Origin: Jiella endophytica
GTDB taxonomy: Bacteria > Pseudomonadota > Alphaproteobacteria > Rhizobiales > Rhizobiaceae
Reading direction: 5' to 3'
NCBI RefSeq assembly: GCF_004519335.1
Contig: NZ_SOZD01000003.1
Coordinates: 605,367-669,366 of the forward strand
Length of the DNA stretch: 64,000 nucleotides
The position numbers and the translations under genes were made by a program. Of this stretch, positions 18,583-27,313 are shown in pieces. Below the pieces are notes generated by a model, which was not told the DNA's origin, did no database searches, and saw nothing but the letters and a program-made list of their open reading frames with translations. The stretch's first letter is position 1. Every line of letters begins with the position of its first letter.

Positions 18583-20732
18583 CGACCCGCCCTCACCATC
18601 CGCTGCACCTGGTCGATGATCTCACCATTGGCGACAAGACGCATCTCCGGCGCGTTCGACAGGCTGAAGATCCGGGCATAGAGATCGTCGGCGACGGGTG
18701 TCGGCAGCGGATGTGTCGCGGCGGTGCGGAGCGGGCGATAATATTTGCGGAGCGTCACCGGCCCCGCAGCGGCATGGATGTCGACCGGCCAGGGCGCCAG
18801 GAAGGCCGTGTGAGCGCGCGGCGAGCGCACCCTCGACAGGCCGCCGAAGGGCTCAATGCCGAGATCGGCATCGATCATCAGCGACTTCATCCGCCGCTCC
18901 TGCAACGCATAGAGCCGGCCCCAGTCGGCCATCCGCTCGAGCCGGTCGAGGATCGCCGCGGCGGCAAGATCGCTGAGCTTGGCGTTCTGGGCAGAAGCTG
19001 CCGTCGAGGGATCGAGCCGAGCGGAGAAATTCGCCAGATTGCGGATCGTCTCGGCCTGATCTTCATCGCAGACGACAAAACCGCCCTCGCCGACGCCCCA
19101 GGGCTTGGTGTGGTGGGCGGAGACGACCTCCAGCGGGGCCTTGTCGAGGAGCGCGCTCTTCGGCCGGTCGAGGAGCCCGGTGGCATTGTCGACGACCAAG
19201 GCCTTCCCGGCCCGGCGGCAGAATTTCGCCACCCTGTCCCAGTTCGCCTGCTGGGCGAAGACGTTGGTGTAGACCACGCCGTCATAGCTGTCCCTGGGCA
19301 GTGCCTTCAGCGCGTCGAGGTCGAAGCGCCCGTCGGCGTCGCAATCAAGGACCAGCGTTTCCGCGAGCGGACCGATGCCGGCGGAGAAGAAGTTGAAGGC
19401 ACTGGTCACCCAGCGCGTCGCGCCGCTGGTGACGCGGTGCCAGCCGCAGGAAAGATGCAGCCCCGCGGTGCCGCTCGACACGGCGACGACCCGGCGCGTT
19501 TCCGGCAGCCCCATCACCGTTTCCACCGCCCGCTCCAGCAGCCGGACCAGCGGGCCACCATTGGCGTGATGGTTCTCCGCGACCGAGAGCGCCAGGAATT
19601 CGCCGAGCCGCGAATGGTCGTAGGTCTTGTTCTCGATGAACGGGATGGGCAATTCCGGCACCGGCGCCAGCACCTCGTCCCGGCGCTTCGGCCCCGACAC
19701 GCCGGCATCGCGGGCAAGCGCCAAGAGGGCGGTATCGCGGCGGCTCGCTTTCGGCCGAAGGGCCGGCGGCACCCGGGGCGCGACGGCGGGAATCCGCGCC
19801 AGGCTTTCGGCGATCTGGCGGCGGTAGAGAACGATCCAGTTGGTCTTCGCCGTCTCCCGGTGGAACGCCGCCATCGCGCCGCCGAGATCGATGAAATGCA
19901 GCCGCGCGAACCGCTCCCAGGCCTGGAAGGCCAACCAGGTCGACATCGCGCCGCCGGCGCTGGCGAGCACCACGGGCGGCCGGGGCGCATCCTGCCTGAG
20001 TGCGATCGCCGCAAACAGCCGCTCGCGGATGTCGTCGCGATCGAGCCTGGCCTCCTTCGGATGAACGTCGATGACGTCGACGCTGGCCGGCTCCAGCACG
20101 TCGATGAAGGCGCGGTTCTGGGCATTGCTCATGACGATCACCTGCCGGCCCTTCAGCGCGTCGAGGAGACGCGCGATGCCGCCGGTGATGATCGCCACCT
20201 TCAGCTCGTGGCCGCTGAAGCCTGCAGCGGCGAGATCGGCGAGATGCCCGGCGGGAACGAATGCGCGGATCAGGCTCTCGCAGGTCGCCCGATGCTCCAT
20301 CGGCGTGCCTTCGATGCGGTCGGCATTCGGCCAGGGTTCGAGGCTCGGCACGAAGCAGAGGCCACGGCGAAGATCCGGCTTGTCGGCCATCCAGGCGAGG
20401 AGATCGGCCACCATGCCGCCCTCGGCGAAGCGGCTGCCCTCGATGCCGAGGATCCGGTCGAGTTCGGCGCCGTCGGCGGTCGCGAAATCGGCCCGGCCGA
20501 TCCCGAGACGCTCCAGCCGTGCGAGGCGCTCCCAGAAGCCGTGGTTGATCTTGCAGAAAGTGAAGGGCGCATCCCCGGCCAGCCCCTCCAGCACTCTGCC
20601 ATAGCCCGGCTGATCGGCGGTGATCCACGGCACCGACCGAAACTCCTGCGCGACGTCCGGCAGGCGGTTTCCAGGCAGCGGCGGGACCGCGCCCTGCGAT
20701 GTTCCCGTGATTGACGTTGGAATCAGCTGCAT
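18579..20732 (-). CDS. Two-domain fusion: N-terminal GT-D-like domain plus DegT/DnrJ-type PLP aminotransferase domain
   Basis: A 717-residue protein counted from the ATG at 20730-20732. Residues 370 to 700 form a DegT/DnrJ/EryC1/StrS-type PLP domain: ENHHANGGPLVRLLE, VAVSSGTAGLHL, VTSAFNFFSAGIGPL, a DNATG aspartate, and HHTKPWGVGEGG with the expected Schiff-base Lys543. Residues about 35-320 are less familiar: an N-terminal segment EFRSVPWITADQPGYGRVLEG, then VAIITGGIARLLDALKGRQVIVMSNA and PPVVLASAGGAMSTWLAFQAWERFARLHFIDLGGAMAAF, which in order and spacing recall GT-D fold glycosyltransferases (DUF1792 type). That part of the call is tentative. It heads the unit with a sulfotransferase and WbqC. 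A possible role is making and transferring an amino sugar. A longer frame reaches 20945. Confidence 0.6.
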   Translation of the reverse strand: MQLIPTSITGTSQGAVPPLPGNRLPDVAQEFRSVPWITADQPGYGRVLEGLAGDAPFTFCKINHGFWERLARLERLGIGRADFATADGAELDRILGIEGSRFAEGGMVADLLAWMADKPDLRRGLCFVPSLEPWPNADRIEGTPMEHRATCESLIRAFVPAGHLADLAAAGFSGHELKVAIITGGIARLLDALKGRQVIVMSNAQNRAFIDVLEPASVDVIDVHPKEARLDRDDIRERLFAAIALRQDAPRPPVVLASAGGAMSTWLAFQAWERFARLHFIDLGGAMAAFHRETAKTNWIVLYRRQIAESLARIPAVAPRVPPALRPKASRRDTALLALARDAGVSGPKRRDEVLAPVPELPIPFIENKTYDHSRLGEFLALSVAENHHANGGPLVRLLERAVETVMGLPETRRVVAVSSGTAGLHLSCGWHRVTSGATRWVTSAFNFFSAGIGPLAETLVLDCDADGRFDLDALKALPRDSYDGVVYTNVFAQQANWDRVAKFCRRAGKALVVDNATGLLDRPKSALLDKAPLEVVSAHHTKPWGVGEGGFVVCDEDQAETIRNLANFSARLDPSTAASAQNAKLSDLAAAAILDRLERMADWGRLYALQERRMKSLMIDADLGIEPFGGLSRVRSPRAHTAFLAPWPVDIHAAAGPVTLRKYYRPLRTAATHPLPTPVADDLYARIFSLSNAPEMRLVANGEIIDQVQRMVRAGR

Positions 20733-21192
20733 GGATTGCGGTCGTGTCGCCCATTTGGATCGGTCAGGCGGCAAGCTTTCATACCCGCCGGTGGAAGGCA
20801 ACGCGCGGCTTGCCGGACGATACGGTGCGCCCCGAACGCCAACCGGCGGACCGAGCCGTCCGGCGATCGTCCCGGCGCGCCTGCGTCCGGACGCTGACTT
20901 GACACCCGACTCGGAAAAGGGACGCCGAAACAACTGCTGGGACATCGCGAAACTTGGCGGTCTGCGGACTGGACGAGCAGGCCTGCCTTCGTATCTGATG
21001 AGCTACACATCGCCGCAGGACAGGCTGGAGCGAATCCCGCCGGTTTCAGGCAGCCCAACCGCGAAGACCAGGCTCGCAGCCCTTGTCTGCTTGGAATCGA
21101 GTCGTTGACATAACGGAAATGCCCATGCATGCGGGTTCGCTGCCAGATCGCCGCTCGACGAGCAAATGCCCCGCCAACTTGCGACCCGCCTG
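20733..21192. other. Intergenic region between divergent genes
   Basis: 460 bases between the fusion gene (minus) and the second P-loop paralogue (plus). No credible gene or RNA seen. It must hold two divergent promoters; no clear -35/-10 pair stands out. The 27 codons before 21193 are open and contain another ATG at 21166. Confidence 0.4.
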
Positions 21193-22107
21193 ATGCCCGA
21201 ACTTCATCTTCACATCGGATATCCCAAGACCGGCACCACGAGCCTGCAGTCGACCCTTGAGAAATCCCGCAAGTCTCTGGCCGGCCACGGTATTCTGTTT
21301 CCCGCGACGATCGACAACCGGCATCGTGTCCTGCAGGCGATCGGCTCGCCAGTCCAGAACAAGAAGATCGACCAGAAGCTGCAGGTCAGCTCGGACAGCG
21401 AACGGGCCGACGCCATCCGGAAATGGCTGGATGGTCTGGCCGAGGAAGCGACCTCCTATCACACCGTGATCCTCTCGGAAGAGACGGTGGCCACCCGTCC
21501 CCTCGAGGAGATCGCGGCGATCAGGGACAGTCTCGTGCCGCGCTTCGACGAGGTGCATGTCCATGTCGGCTTTCGCGAGCATATCAGCTTCGCCCTCAGC
21601 AACTACATGCAGAGGGTCCGGGCGACGTTCTACCATGTGCCGTTCCGGCAATATGCCAACAGCATGGCCGACAAGCCCTTCATGTCCTATTCGACGGTTC
21701 TTGCGGCGCTCAGGGAGCAGTTCGGCGCGGCCCGCGTCCACCCGCTCATCTACGATTCGCAGAACAACAGCGCCTATAACGAGACGCTGATGAAAGCGAT
21801 GGGCGTCGAGGGCGGCACGATCGAACTGGTCGAGGAGGAGTTCCGCAACAAGACCCCCGACATCGGCCTGCTGCGCCTGAAACAGGCGCTGAACCGGCAG
21901 TTCGACAGGGTGATTCGGGAGTTCGGCGGCCAGCCGGGCTCGGCGGTGCACGACACGATGGTCGACGCGCTCGCCAACATCGCCATCGCAGCCAAGCTGC
22001 CGCTGGCGACGAGGGACGATCTGCTGGACCTCATCCCGCAGCCAACGAAGCGCGCTTGGGCGCGCGACTGGGCGAAGCTTCAGGAAGCGGTGCGCGTCCC
22101 GGCCTGA
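21193..22107 (+). CDS. P-loop sulfotransferase-like protein (304 aa), paralogue of 9362-10273
   Basis: P-loop LHIGYPKTGTTSLQ at residues 6-19; the whole chain aligns end to end with the 303-residue protein at 9362-10273 (shared SRKSL, TIDNRHRVLQ, VILSEET, NYMQRVRATF, TKRAWARDWAKLQ against NTKRQWDDDWTALQ). The start is placed at the ATG 21193 to match that homologue; 21166 is the alternative and neither has a strong ribosome binding site. It is a single plus-strand gene set between two minus-strand units, convergent with the glycosyltransferase at 22147. The function is probably the same class of reaction on a related acceptor. Confidence 0.7.
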   Translation: MPELHLHIGYPKTGTTSLQSTLEKSRKSLAGHGILFPATIDNRHRVLQAIGSPVQNKKIDQKLQVSSDSERADAIRKWLDGLAEEATSYHTVILSEETVATRPLEEIAAIRDSLVPRFDEVHVHVGFREHISFALSNYMQRVRATFYHVPFRQYANSMADKPFMSYSTVLAALREQFGAARVHPLIYDSQNNSAYNETLMKAMGVEGGTIELVEEEFRNKTPDIGLLRLKQALNRQFDRVIREFGGQPGSAVHDTMVDALANIAIAAKLPLATRDDLLDLIPQPTKRAWARDWAKLQEAVRVPA

Positions 22108-22146
22108 GAGGCCCGGGCCGCAGTCAAAAAGCGGCGCGCGCCCTGC

Positions 22147-23124
22147 CTACATCATCTTTTCGAGCAGGTTGCGAACGCCCTCATACTCGTTGTCGAGGTC
22201 GAGTTCCTTGGCCCGCAGATAGGCCTTCTGCCGCATCTCGAAGGCTTCGCCGGTCCAGTTGTCGACACACCAGCGCAGCGCCTCGAGGTAGCTCGCATGG
22301 TCGCGCCAGCCGGCATGCAGGCAGTTGTCGCCGAAATCGCAGTAGAAGCGGTTGCCGACGGCGTCCGGCGTGATCACCAGATGGCCGGCGGCCATCGCCT
22401 CGAGACCCGGCAGATAGAGCCCCTCCTCCGCCAGCGGCGTCGCCAGGAAGACCGATGAGTCGCGATAGTTGTCGCGCAGCTTCTCCCAGGTGATGCCGTT
22501 GCCGGACTTGATGACGGCGTCGATGATCCCTTCGGCCTCCGCCTGCTCGGCAACATCGCGGCCGAACGGGCCCTTGAACATGTTGAAGTTGACGATCAGC
22601 GGATCGTCGCGCTGCGGCGCCTTGTCGAAGGCCTGGAAATCGAAGCCGTGCTCGATCAGGTGCAGCTCGTCGCGGTTCTCGACCAGCGGGTGGACGGCGT
22701 CGAAGACTTCCTGGGTGATGCAGACCCGGCGCACCGGCTTCGACAGCAGCCGGAACGAATAGCCGTTGTCGAAGGCCATGTTCGAGACGCGGACATTCTG
22801 CAGAAGGTGCAGGAAGGCGAGCGGATTCTTGCCGTTCGATGCGTAGTGCTGGAAGAGGATGCGGTGCGAGGACGGCAGCGTGAACACCACGACGTCGTCG
22901 TCGGATGCCTCGAAGCTCGGCAGTTCGCAGACCTCGATCCCCTCCCCATGGGCCTCGAAATAAGGCTTCTGGAACAGCCGCGACGGGTCGGAACTGGTGA
23001 AGTTGTTGCAGCAGAACACCACCCGGTGGTCCGCCCGCCGCGCATGGACGGCATAATCGAGGAGCTTGGCGATACCTCCGACCGGCTTGTCGGAGGGGAC
23101 GAAAAACACGACGCGAGGTTCCAT
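22147..23124 (-). CDS. Glycosyltransferase (GT4-like, GT-B fold)
   Basis: A 325-residue protein. RVVFFVPSDKPVGGIAKLLDYA at the start fits the N-terminal Rossmann half of GT-B enzymes, and EEGLYLPGLEAMAAGHLVITPDAVGN (about 234-259) is the C-terminal E-x7-E type nucleotide-sugar site of GT4-like enzymes. Short for the class. It is the last gene of an eight-gene minus-strand operon that begins with gmhA and starts 4 bases after the preceding gene stops. Donor may be GDP-heptose made by the same operon; this is inference. Confidence 0.75.
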   Translation of the reverse strand: MEPRVVFFVPSDKPVGGIAKLLDYAVHARRADHRVVFCCNNFTSSDPSRLFQKPYFEAHGEGIEVCELPSFEASDDDVVVFTLPSSHRILFQHYASNGKNPLAFLHLLQNVRVSNMAFDNGYSFRLLSKPVRRVCITQEVFDAVHPLVENRDELHLIEHGFDFQAFDKAPQRDDPLIVNFNMFKGPFGRDVAEQAEAEGIIDAVIKSGNGITWEKLRDNYRDSSVFLATPLAEEGLYLPGLEAMAAGHLVITPDAVGNRFYCDFGDNCLHAGWRDHASYLEALRWCVDNWTGEAFEMRQKAYLRAKELDLDNEYEGVRNLLEKMM

Positions 23125-23128
23125 GCTC

Positions 23129-24205
23129 TCAACCTAAGCCAGCGAACAGCGCCGTGTCGGAGAGTATCCCCTCGTTCCAGGCGGCTGCGTCCTTGAGCGC
23201 GGGGGCGTACTCGCCCGAGCGGGCGGCATCCACGAAATGCGAGATCTTCTCGAGCGTCGGCGGCTCGTCGGAGGTCTCGCCGGGAAAGTCGCGCCAGTAA
23301 TGCACCAGCGCGGTGACGTTGGTGAAGACCGCACACCCTGCCGCGACGGCCTGGATCATCCGCGTCGATGTCGAATAGGGCCGCTCGCTGCGCGGCCGCG
23401 ACCAGTCGATCGCCGCGTAGCACTGCGACAGGAGCGCCATATGCGCGGTGTAGGACAGCGAATTGACGATCCGGACATTGGGGAGAAGTGAAAGCCGCGA
23501 GACGAAGCGGCTCTCGGGATCCTCGTGCCGTTTTTCCGGGGTGAGGAGATAGGCGACGATGTCCGGTCGCTTGCCGAGGAAGTCGCACATCACCTCGAGC
23601 AGCGGCGAGTTGTCGGTCCACAGCTGGCTGCTGCCGAAGAACAGCAGCTTGTCGCGCTCGCGCGGCGAGGTCGGCGTCGAAAGCGGGCAGAGCGGGTTGT
23701 TCATCACCTGCTCGCGGCGCTCGAAATGCTCCCTGTAGTGCTCGATGGTCTTCGGGCCGTTGACGAAGACGCGCTCGGCCCGCTCCGACATCAGATAGTG
23801 GCGATATTTCACCAGATTGACGTTGTCGACGTCCTTGCCGGCTTCCTCGAATTCGAGCTCGCGGGGCGCCAGCACGTCGTAGACGACGGTGTGATTCTGG
23901 CGCGCGGCATCGAAGAACGGCTCGAACTCCACCTGGGTGAAGACGAAGGTGGAGCGCGGGATGCGGTTCAGGAAGCGCTCAAGAAAGACATCGTGGATGA
24001 CGATGAAGTCGGGGCTGGCGTCGAGATTCCAGCCGTCGGCGAGCTGCCGGCTCAGCATGTCGAAGCGCGTCTTCAGCATCAGGTAGTAGACGCGATCGAA
24101 ATGCTTGCGGGCCTGGTGGGCCAGTTGCTCGGCGCGAAGGCCGGGGGCCCTGACGACGTTCGAGACGCTCGGCGGAAAGGTGTTGCAGACGATATAGCAG
24201 TCCAT
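23129..24205 (-). CDS. Putative glycosyltransferase (358 aa)
   Basis: A protein with glycosyltransferase-like layout: CYIVCNTFPPSVSNVVRAPGLRAEQLAHQ at the N-terminus, KLLFFGSSQLWTDNSPLLEVMC mid-chain, a central VRIVNSLSY, and ERPYSTSTRMIQAVAAGCAVFTN near the C-terminus, which corresponds to the donor-binding region of GT-B enzymes. The classical E-x7-E is not obvious, so assignment is weaker than for the next gene. The start is taken at ATG 24203-24205 (an aaggcgg lies just upstream) rather than 24232, leaving a 7-base gap to the preceding gene. Part of the gmhA operon. Confidence 0.6.
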   Translation of the reverse strand: MDCYIVCNTFPPSVSNVVRAPGLRAEQLAHQARKHFDRVYYLMLKTRFDMLSRQLADGWNLDASPDFIVIHDVFLERFLNRIPRSTFVFTQVEFEPFFDAARQNHTVVYDVLAPRELEFEEAGKDVDNVNLVKYRHYLMSERAERVFVNGPKTIEHYREHFERREQVMNNPLCPLSTPTSPRERDKLLFFGSSQLWTDNSPLLEVMCDFLGKRPDIVAYLLTPEKRHEDPESRFVSRLSLLPNVRIVNSLSYTAHMALLSQCYAAIDWSRPRSERPYSTSTRMIQAVAAGCAVFTNVTALVHYWRDFPGETSDEPPTLEKISHFVDAARSGEYAPALKDAAAWNEGILSDTALFAGLG

Positions 24206-24212
24206 GGCCGCC

Positions 24213-25097
24213 TTACCCGATCTCGAAGACAAGTGCGCCGACGCGGCCAGCCGGCACCGCGTGGCAGGCCATCGCCTTCGCCAGGGTGACGGGCTTGGGG
24301 CATCTCGCCCGCAGCCGCACGGAGATGCTCTCGACGGTCTCCTCCGCCCGCGTCACCGTCGGGACGATGATGAAGCGCGGCAGCGGGTCGAGATCGGTCA
24401 CCAGATCAATGCTGCCCGCATCGATGCAATGGATGTCGACCGGCAGCTTCTCGGCTGCGGCGCAAAGCGTCTTCGTCGGCTCGATGAGCGAACCGACGAG
24501 ATGGGTGCAGGCCGGCGTTGCCGCGACGACGGGCGAATAGGGGGTGAGCTGCAGCGGGTGCATCGCCTCGGCGAGCTTCAGGTAGACCGACTTCGGCAGG
24601 CCCGCAAAACCGGCCGGCAACGGGCCGTTCATGCCGTCGGCGGCGATGAACTCCTGCGCTTCGCCGGCGCTGCAGAAATAGCGTGCCGCCCAGGGCCGCG
24701 CGAAGGTGAAGACGTCCTCGTCGCCATTCGCCGCGACGAGCCGGTCGAACGGCGTCAGCTGCAGGCGGCCCTGATAGAGGTGCATCGTCAGATGCGCCAT
24801 GTCCACCTGGTTGGTCATGACATAGACCGTCGGCCGGTGGTTCAGGAGGAAGATGTCGTGATCTTGGACGTGCCGCAGTCCGCCGACGACGAAACCCCGC
24901 GCGCCGCGAGCCGCCATCTGGACGTTGTCGAGCGCAAAGCTCGGCATCGAGCCGAGAGAGCCTGCGGCCGCACCCACATCCCCGATCTGGACCCAGCCGC
25001 CGACGCGACGATCCTCCGATCCCTCGCTGCCTTCCGGCGAGCGCGGTGGTTCAACCTCCCTGAGAAGCGAACCGTCTGGGAAGTCGCCGTTCATCAT
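24213..25097 (-). CDS. Hypothetical protein (294 aa) in the heptose operon
   Basis: I do not recognise this family. The 294-residue protein begins with a charged, Gly/Ser-rich stretch, then MPSFALDNVQMAARGARGFVVGGLRHVQDHDIFLLNHRPTVYV and a C-terminal half rich in short strands (PRFIIVPTVTRAEETVESISVRLRARCP). No signal peptide or membrane segment is evident. A gaggtag precedes the double ATG start. It is embedded between a 122-residue hypothetical gene and a glycosyltransferase gene in a unit of closely spaced genes (50 and 7 base gaps), so it very likely acts in glycan assembly. A PLP, kinase or transferase motif was searched for by eye and not found. Confidence 0.6.
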   Translation of the reverse strand: MMNGDFPDGSLLREVEPPRSPEGSEGSEDRRVGGWVQIGDVGAAAGSLGSMPSFALDNVQMAARGARGFVVGGLRHVQDHDIFLLNHRPTVYVMTNQVDMAHLTMHLYQGRLQLTPFDRLVAANGDEDVFTFARPWAARYFCSAGEAQEFIAADGMNGPLPAGFAGLPKSVYLKLAEAMHPLQLTPYSPVVAATPACTHLVGSLIEPTKTLCAAAEKLPVDIHCIDAGSIDLVTDLDPLPRFIIVPTVTRAEETVESISVRLRARCPKPVTLAKAMACHAVPAGRVGALVFEIG

Positions 25098-25147
25098 CTA
25101 CCTCGTCATGCCCAATCGGTCGCCACCCCTCGTCCAAATCCGGCCGG

Positions 25148-25516
25148 TCAACGGCCCTTGCCTGCCGCAAGATCTGCGGCAGAGCGGATTTCCTCGGCGC
25201 TGAGCGCCCCGATCTTTACGCATGCCGTCAGCAGCAGGACAAGATCATCGGCCGTCAGCTGCCCCAGGAGAAGCTCGCGCAGCTTGTCGGCTTCCGGATT
25301 GCTGCGATCCTGCATCCGCCGCATGAACTCGGAGGCCAGAGCGTCGGACGGGACCTTCGCCATCTCCTTCTGCAGGTCGAAGCTGTGAACCAGCCTCTCG
25401 CCCTGCAGCTTCACCACGATGTCGCGGTTCGACGACGCGGCCGCCAGCAGCAGGCGCGACGTCGGATCGATGACGGGAATGACGAATTCGCCGATGTCGT
25501 CGGATGCTTTGGTCAT
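25148..25516 (-). CDS. Hypothetical protein (122 aa) coupled to a sulfotransferase
   Basis: A small acidic, helix-rich protein beginning MTKASDDIGEFVIPVIDPTSRLLLAAASSNRD and ending with AEEIRSAADLAAGKGR. No recognised motif. The start ATG (25514-25516) shares four bases (atga) with the stop of the preceding sulfotransferase gene, a classical translational coupling, which argues for a real gene and for a physical or stoichiometric link with that enzyme. The longer in-frame extension to 25597 overlaps coding sequence and is rejected. Confidence 0.65.
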   Translation of the reverse strand: MTKASDDIGEFVIPVIDPTSRLLLAAASSNRDIVVKLQGERLVHSFDLQKEMAKVPSDALASEFMRRMQDRSNPEADKLRELLLGQLTADDLVLLLTACVKIGALSAEEIRSAADLAAGKGR

Positions 25517-26307
25517 GCGCTGGCCTTGAGGGTTTCGGCGTCGGTGGAATAGAGGCACAGTTCGCCCCATAACCTTTCGGCATATTCGAGCAACCACGGG
25601 CTCACGTCTACGGTGGATTTCGTGGCTTTCTTGTAGATGCTCGGATCGAAGGTCTGCCCGATGGTGATCGGCGTCAGGTCGATGTGGAAGCGCTGGTTCA
25701 TCAGCGAGGACAGCGAGAAGGTCGGGTCGAGACGCTCCACCTCAATGGCGATGCATTTGTCGCTGTGATGCCTGAGCAGACGCAGGACGTTGCTCATATA
25801 GACGCACCAGTTCATGCAGATCGCATCGTGGTTGAAGGCTTCGGCGGCGAGAATGGCGGCGGCCCTCTCCCTTGCCCCGTAGACGTCCTTCAGGCCCCGG
25901 CGCACGACGGATTCGATGCAGCCGCGATAATGCCTGAGGCAGATCAGATAGCGCGGATCGGGCAGGACGGAGTTCCAGAAGTCGAGGAGCACGCAGACGC
26001 GCGGGTCCTTGAAGCCCCAGAACTCGTATTCCGCGTCCCGCTTGGCGATCATGTCGGAGGCCACCGTCCGCATCTTGCGGGGGATCACCGGCACGAATTC
26101 CGAGGACAGGTACCAGCCCTCGTAATTCAGCTGAAGCAGCGCCTGGTTGATCGAGACGAAATCGGTGTCTTCGAAATGACCGTAGATGTTGGTGGTGCTG
26201 GCGGCCAGAAGGTTCTCGCCGAGAAACATCGAGGCCGCGTGGCAGTTCTGGGCCATCGCGGACGTGCCGCTGCGGTGATACCCGACGATCAGGATCTGCC
26301 GGCTCAT
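25513..26307 (-). CDS. Sulfotransferase family protein (264 aa)
   Basis: P-loop LIVGYHRSGTSAMA at about residues 6-19 and the later block YLICLRHYRGCIESVVRR (analogous to the 3'-phosphate binding RDP-x-x-S region) place it in the sulfotransferase fold. GFKDPRVCVLLDFW is shared with several bacterial members that follow polysaccharide genes. It sits directly after hddA (22-base gap, good gagagggtgag ribosome site) and overlaps the next small gene. Likely sulfates a glycan intermediate or polymer built with the heptose precursor; substrate unknown. Confidence 0.75.
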   Translation of the reverse strand: MSRQILIVGYHRSGTSAMAQNCHAASMFLGENLLAASTTNIYGHFEDTDFVSINQALLQLNYEGWYLSSEFVPVIPRKMRTVASDMIAKRDAEYEFWGFKDPRVCVLLDFWNSVLPDPRYLICLRHYRGCIESVVRRGLKDVYGARERAAAILAAEAFNHDAICMNWCVYMSNVLRLLRHHSDKCIAIEVERLDPTFSLSSLMNQRFHIDLTPITIGQTFDPSIYKKATKSTVDVSPWLLEYAERLWGELCLYSTDAETLKASA

Positions 26308-26329
26308 ATGCTCACCCTCTCGCTCGTCT

Positions 26330-27313
26330 TCAGCGGGACTGATCGTTGAACACGATTAGGGCGCCCGAGTGGTCGGTCCGCACGTCGTGGATCTTGTAGT
26401 CGGAGAGCGCGTGGCGAACCGCAGGGCCTGCATCCCCCGGCGCATAGAAGAGCAGGAACCCCGCCCCGCCTGCCCCGAGCAGCTTGCCGCCCCGTGCCCC
26501 TGCAGCCCTTGCCCGCTCGTAGATGGCATCGATCTCCGGTGTCGAGACCGACGAGGAGAAGCGCTTCTTGCGCTCCCAGCCCTCGTGCAGATAGTCGCCG
26601 AGGACATCCACGTCGCGGGTGATCTCCAGCGCCAGGTCCTCGGCCTGCTTCGCCATCGTCTTCAGATTGTCGATCAGGGATGGGGAGGCCTCGATATTGC
26701 GGCGCTGGCCGGCGAGCTGTGCCGAGGCCGATCGTGAGCCGCCGCAATAGACCAGAAGCAGTCCCTCTTCAACACGCTGGCGCTGGGCCGGCTTGAGAAA
26801 GATCGGCTCGACCACGACGGTGTCGTCCGGCATGAAGCGGATCTTCTTCAGGCCGCCGATCGCCGCGCCATACTGGTCCTGCTTGCCGATCGGCTCGCCG
26901 AGGCGATTGATTTCCACGTCGCAGGCCATTTCGGCGACACTCGCCTGCGAGCGCTGCCTGCCGGTATAGGCGTCGCAAAGCGTGATCAGCGCCGCGGTGA
27001 AGGACGAGGAGGAGCCGAGCCCCGTGCCGGCCGGAATATCGGCCGCGCTCGAGAAGTCGACGCCGGAAATACCATAGGAGCTGAACACCTCCCGGATGAT
27101 CGGGTGCTGGATCTTCTCGACCGCGTCGACCCGCTCTGTCTGGGAATACTTCACCAGATAGCCGGTATCGAAGAAGTACCGGTGCATCGAGAGATAGAAA
27201 TACTCCTGGATCGACATCGACACGACGCAGCCGCCATGTTCGCGGTAAAAATAGGCAAGGTCGGTCCCGCCGCCGACGAAGCTGATGCGGAACGGGGAGC
27301 GCGAAATGATCAT
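26330..27313 (-). CDS. hddA: GHMP kinase, D-glycero-alpha-D-manno-heptose-7-phosphate kinase-like
   Basis: A 327-residue GHMP-family sugar kinase. MIISRSPFRISFVGGGTDLAYFY at the start and the ATP loop PAGTGLGSSSSFTAAL (94-109) are hallmarks, and KLLGAGGAGFLLFY is the third GHMP motif. Given the neighbours (gmhA and a gmhB/hddC fusion) the most likely reaction is phosphorylation of D-glycero-D-manno-heptose 7-phosphate at C1 on the way to GDP-heptose. A related fucokinase/galactokinase-type role cannot be excluded by sequence alone. Its ATG overlaps the stop of the upstream fusion gene by four bases (27310-27313). Confidence 0.85.
   Translation of the reverse strand: MIISRSPFRISFVGGGTDLAYFYREHGGCVVSMSIQEYFYLSMHRYFFDTGYLVKYSQTERVDAVEKIQHPIIREVFSSYGISGVDFSSAADIPAGTGLGSSSSFTAALITLCDAYTGRQRSQASVAEMACDVEINRLGEPIGKQDQYGAAIGGLKKIRFMPDDTVVVEPIFLKPAQRQRVEEGLLLVYCGGSRSASAQLAGQRRNIEASPSLIDNLKTMAKQAEDLALEITRDVDVLGDYLHEGWERKKRFSSSVSTPEIDAIYERARAAGARGGKLLGAGGAGFLLFYAPGDAGPAVRHALSDYKIHDVRTDHSGALIVFNDQSR

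Noticed and set aside
18711..20714. Long open frame (667 codons) opposite the fusion protein
   Set aside because: Shadow of the real minus-strand gene, no motif, composition skewed to Arg/Gly.
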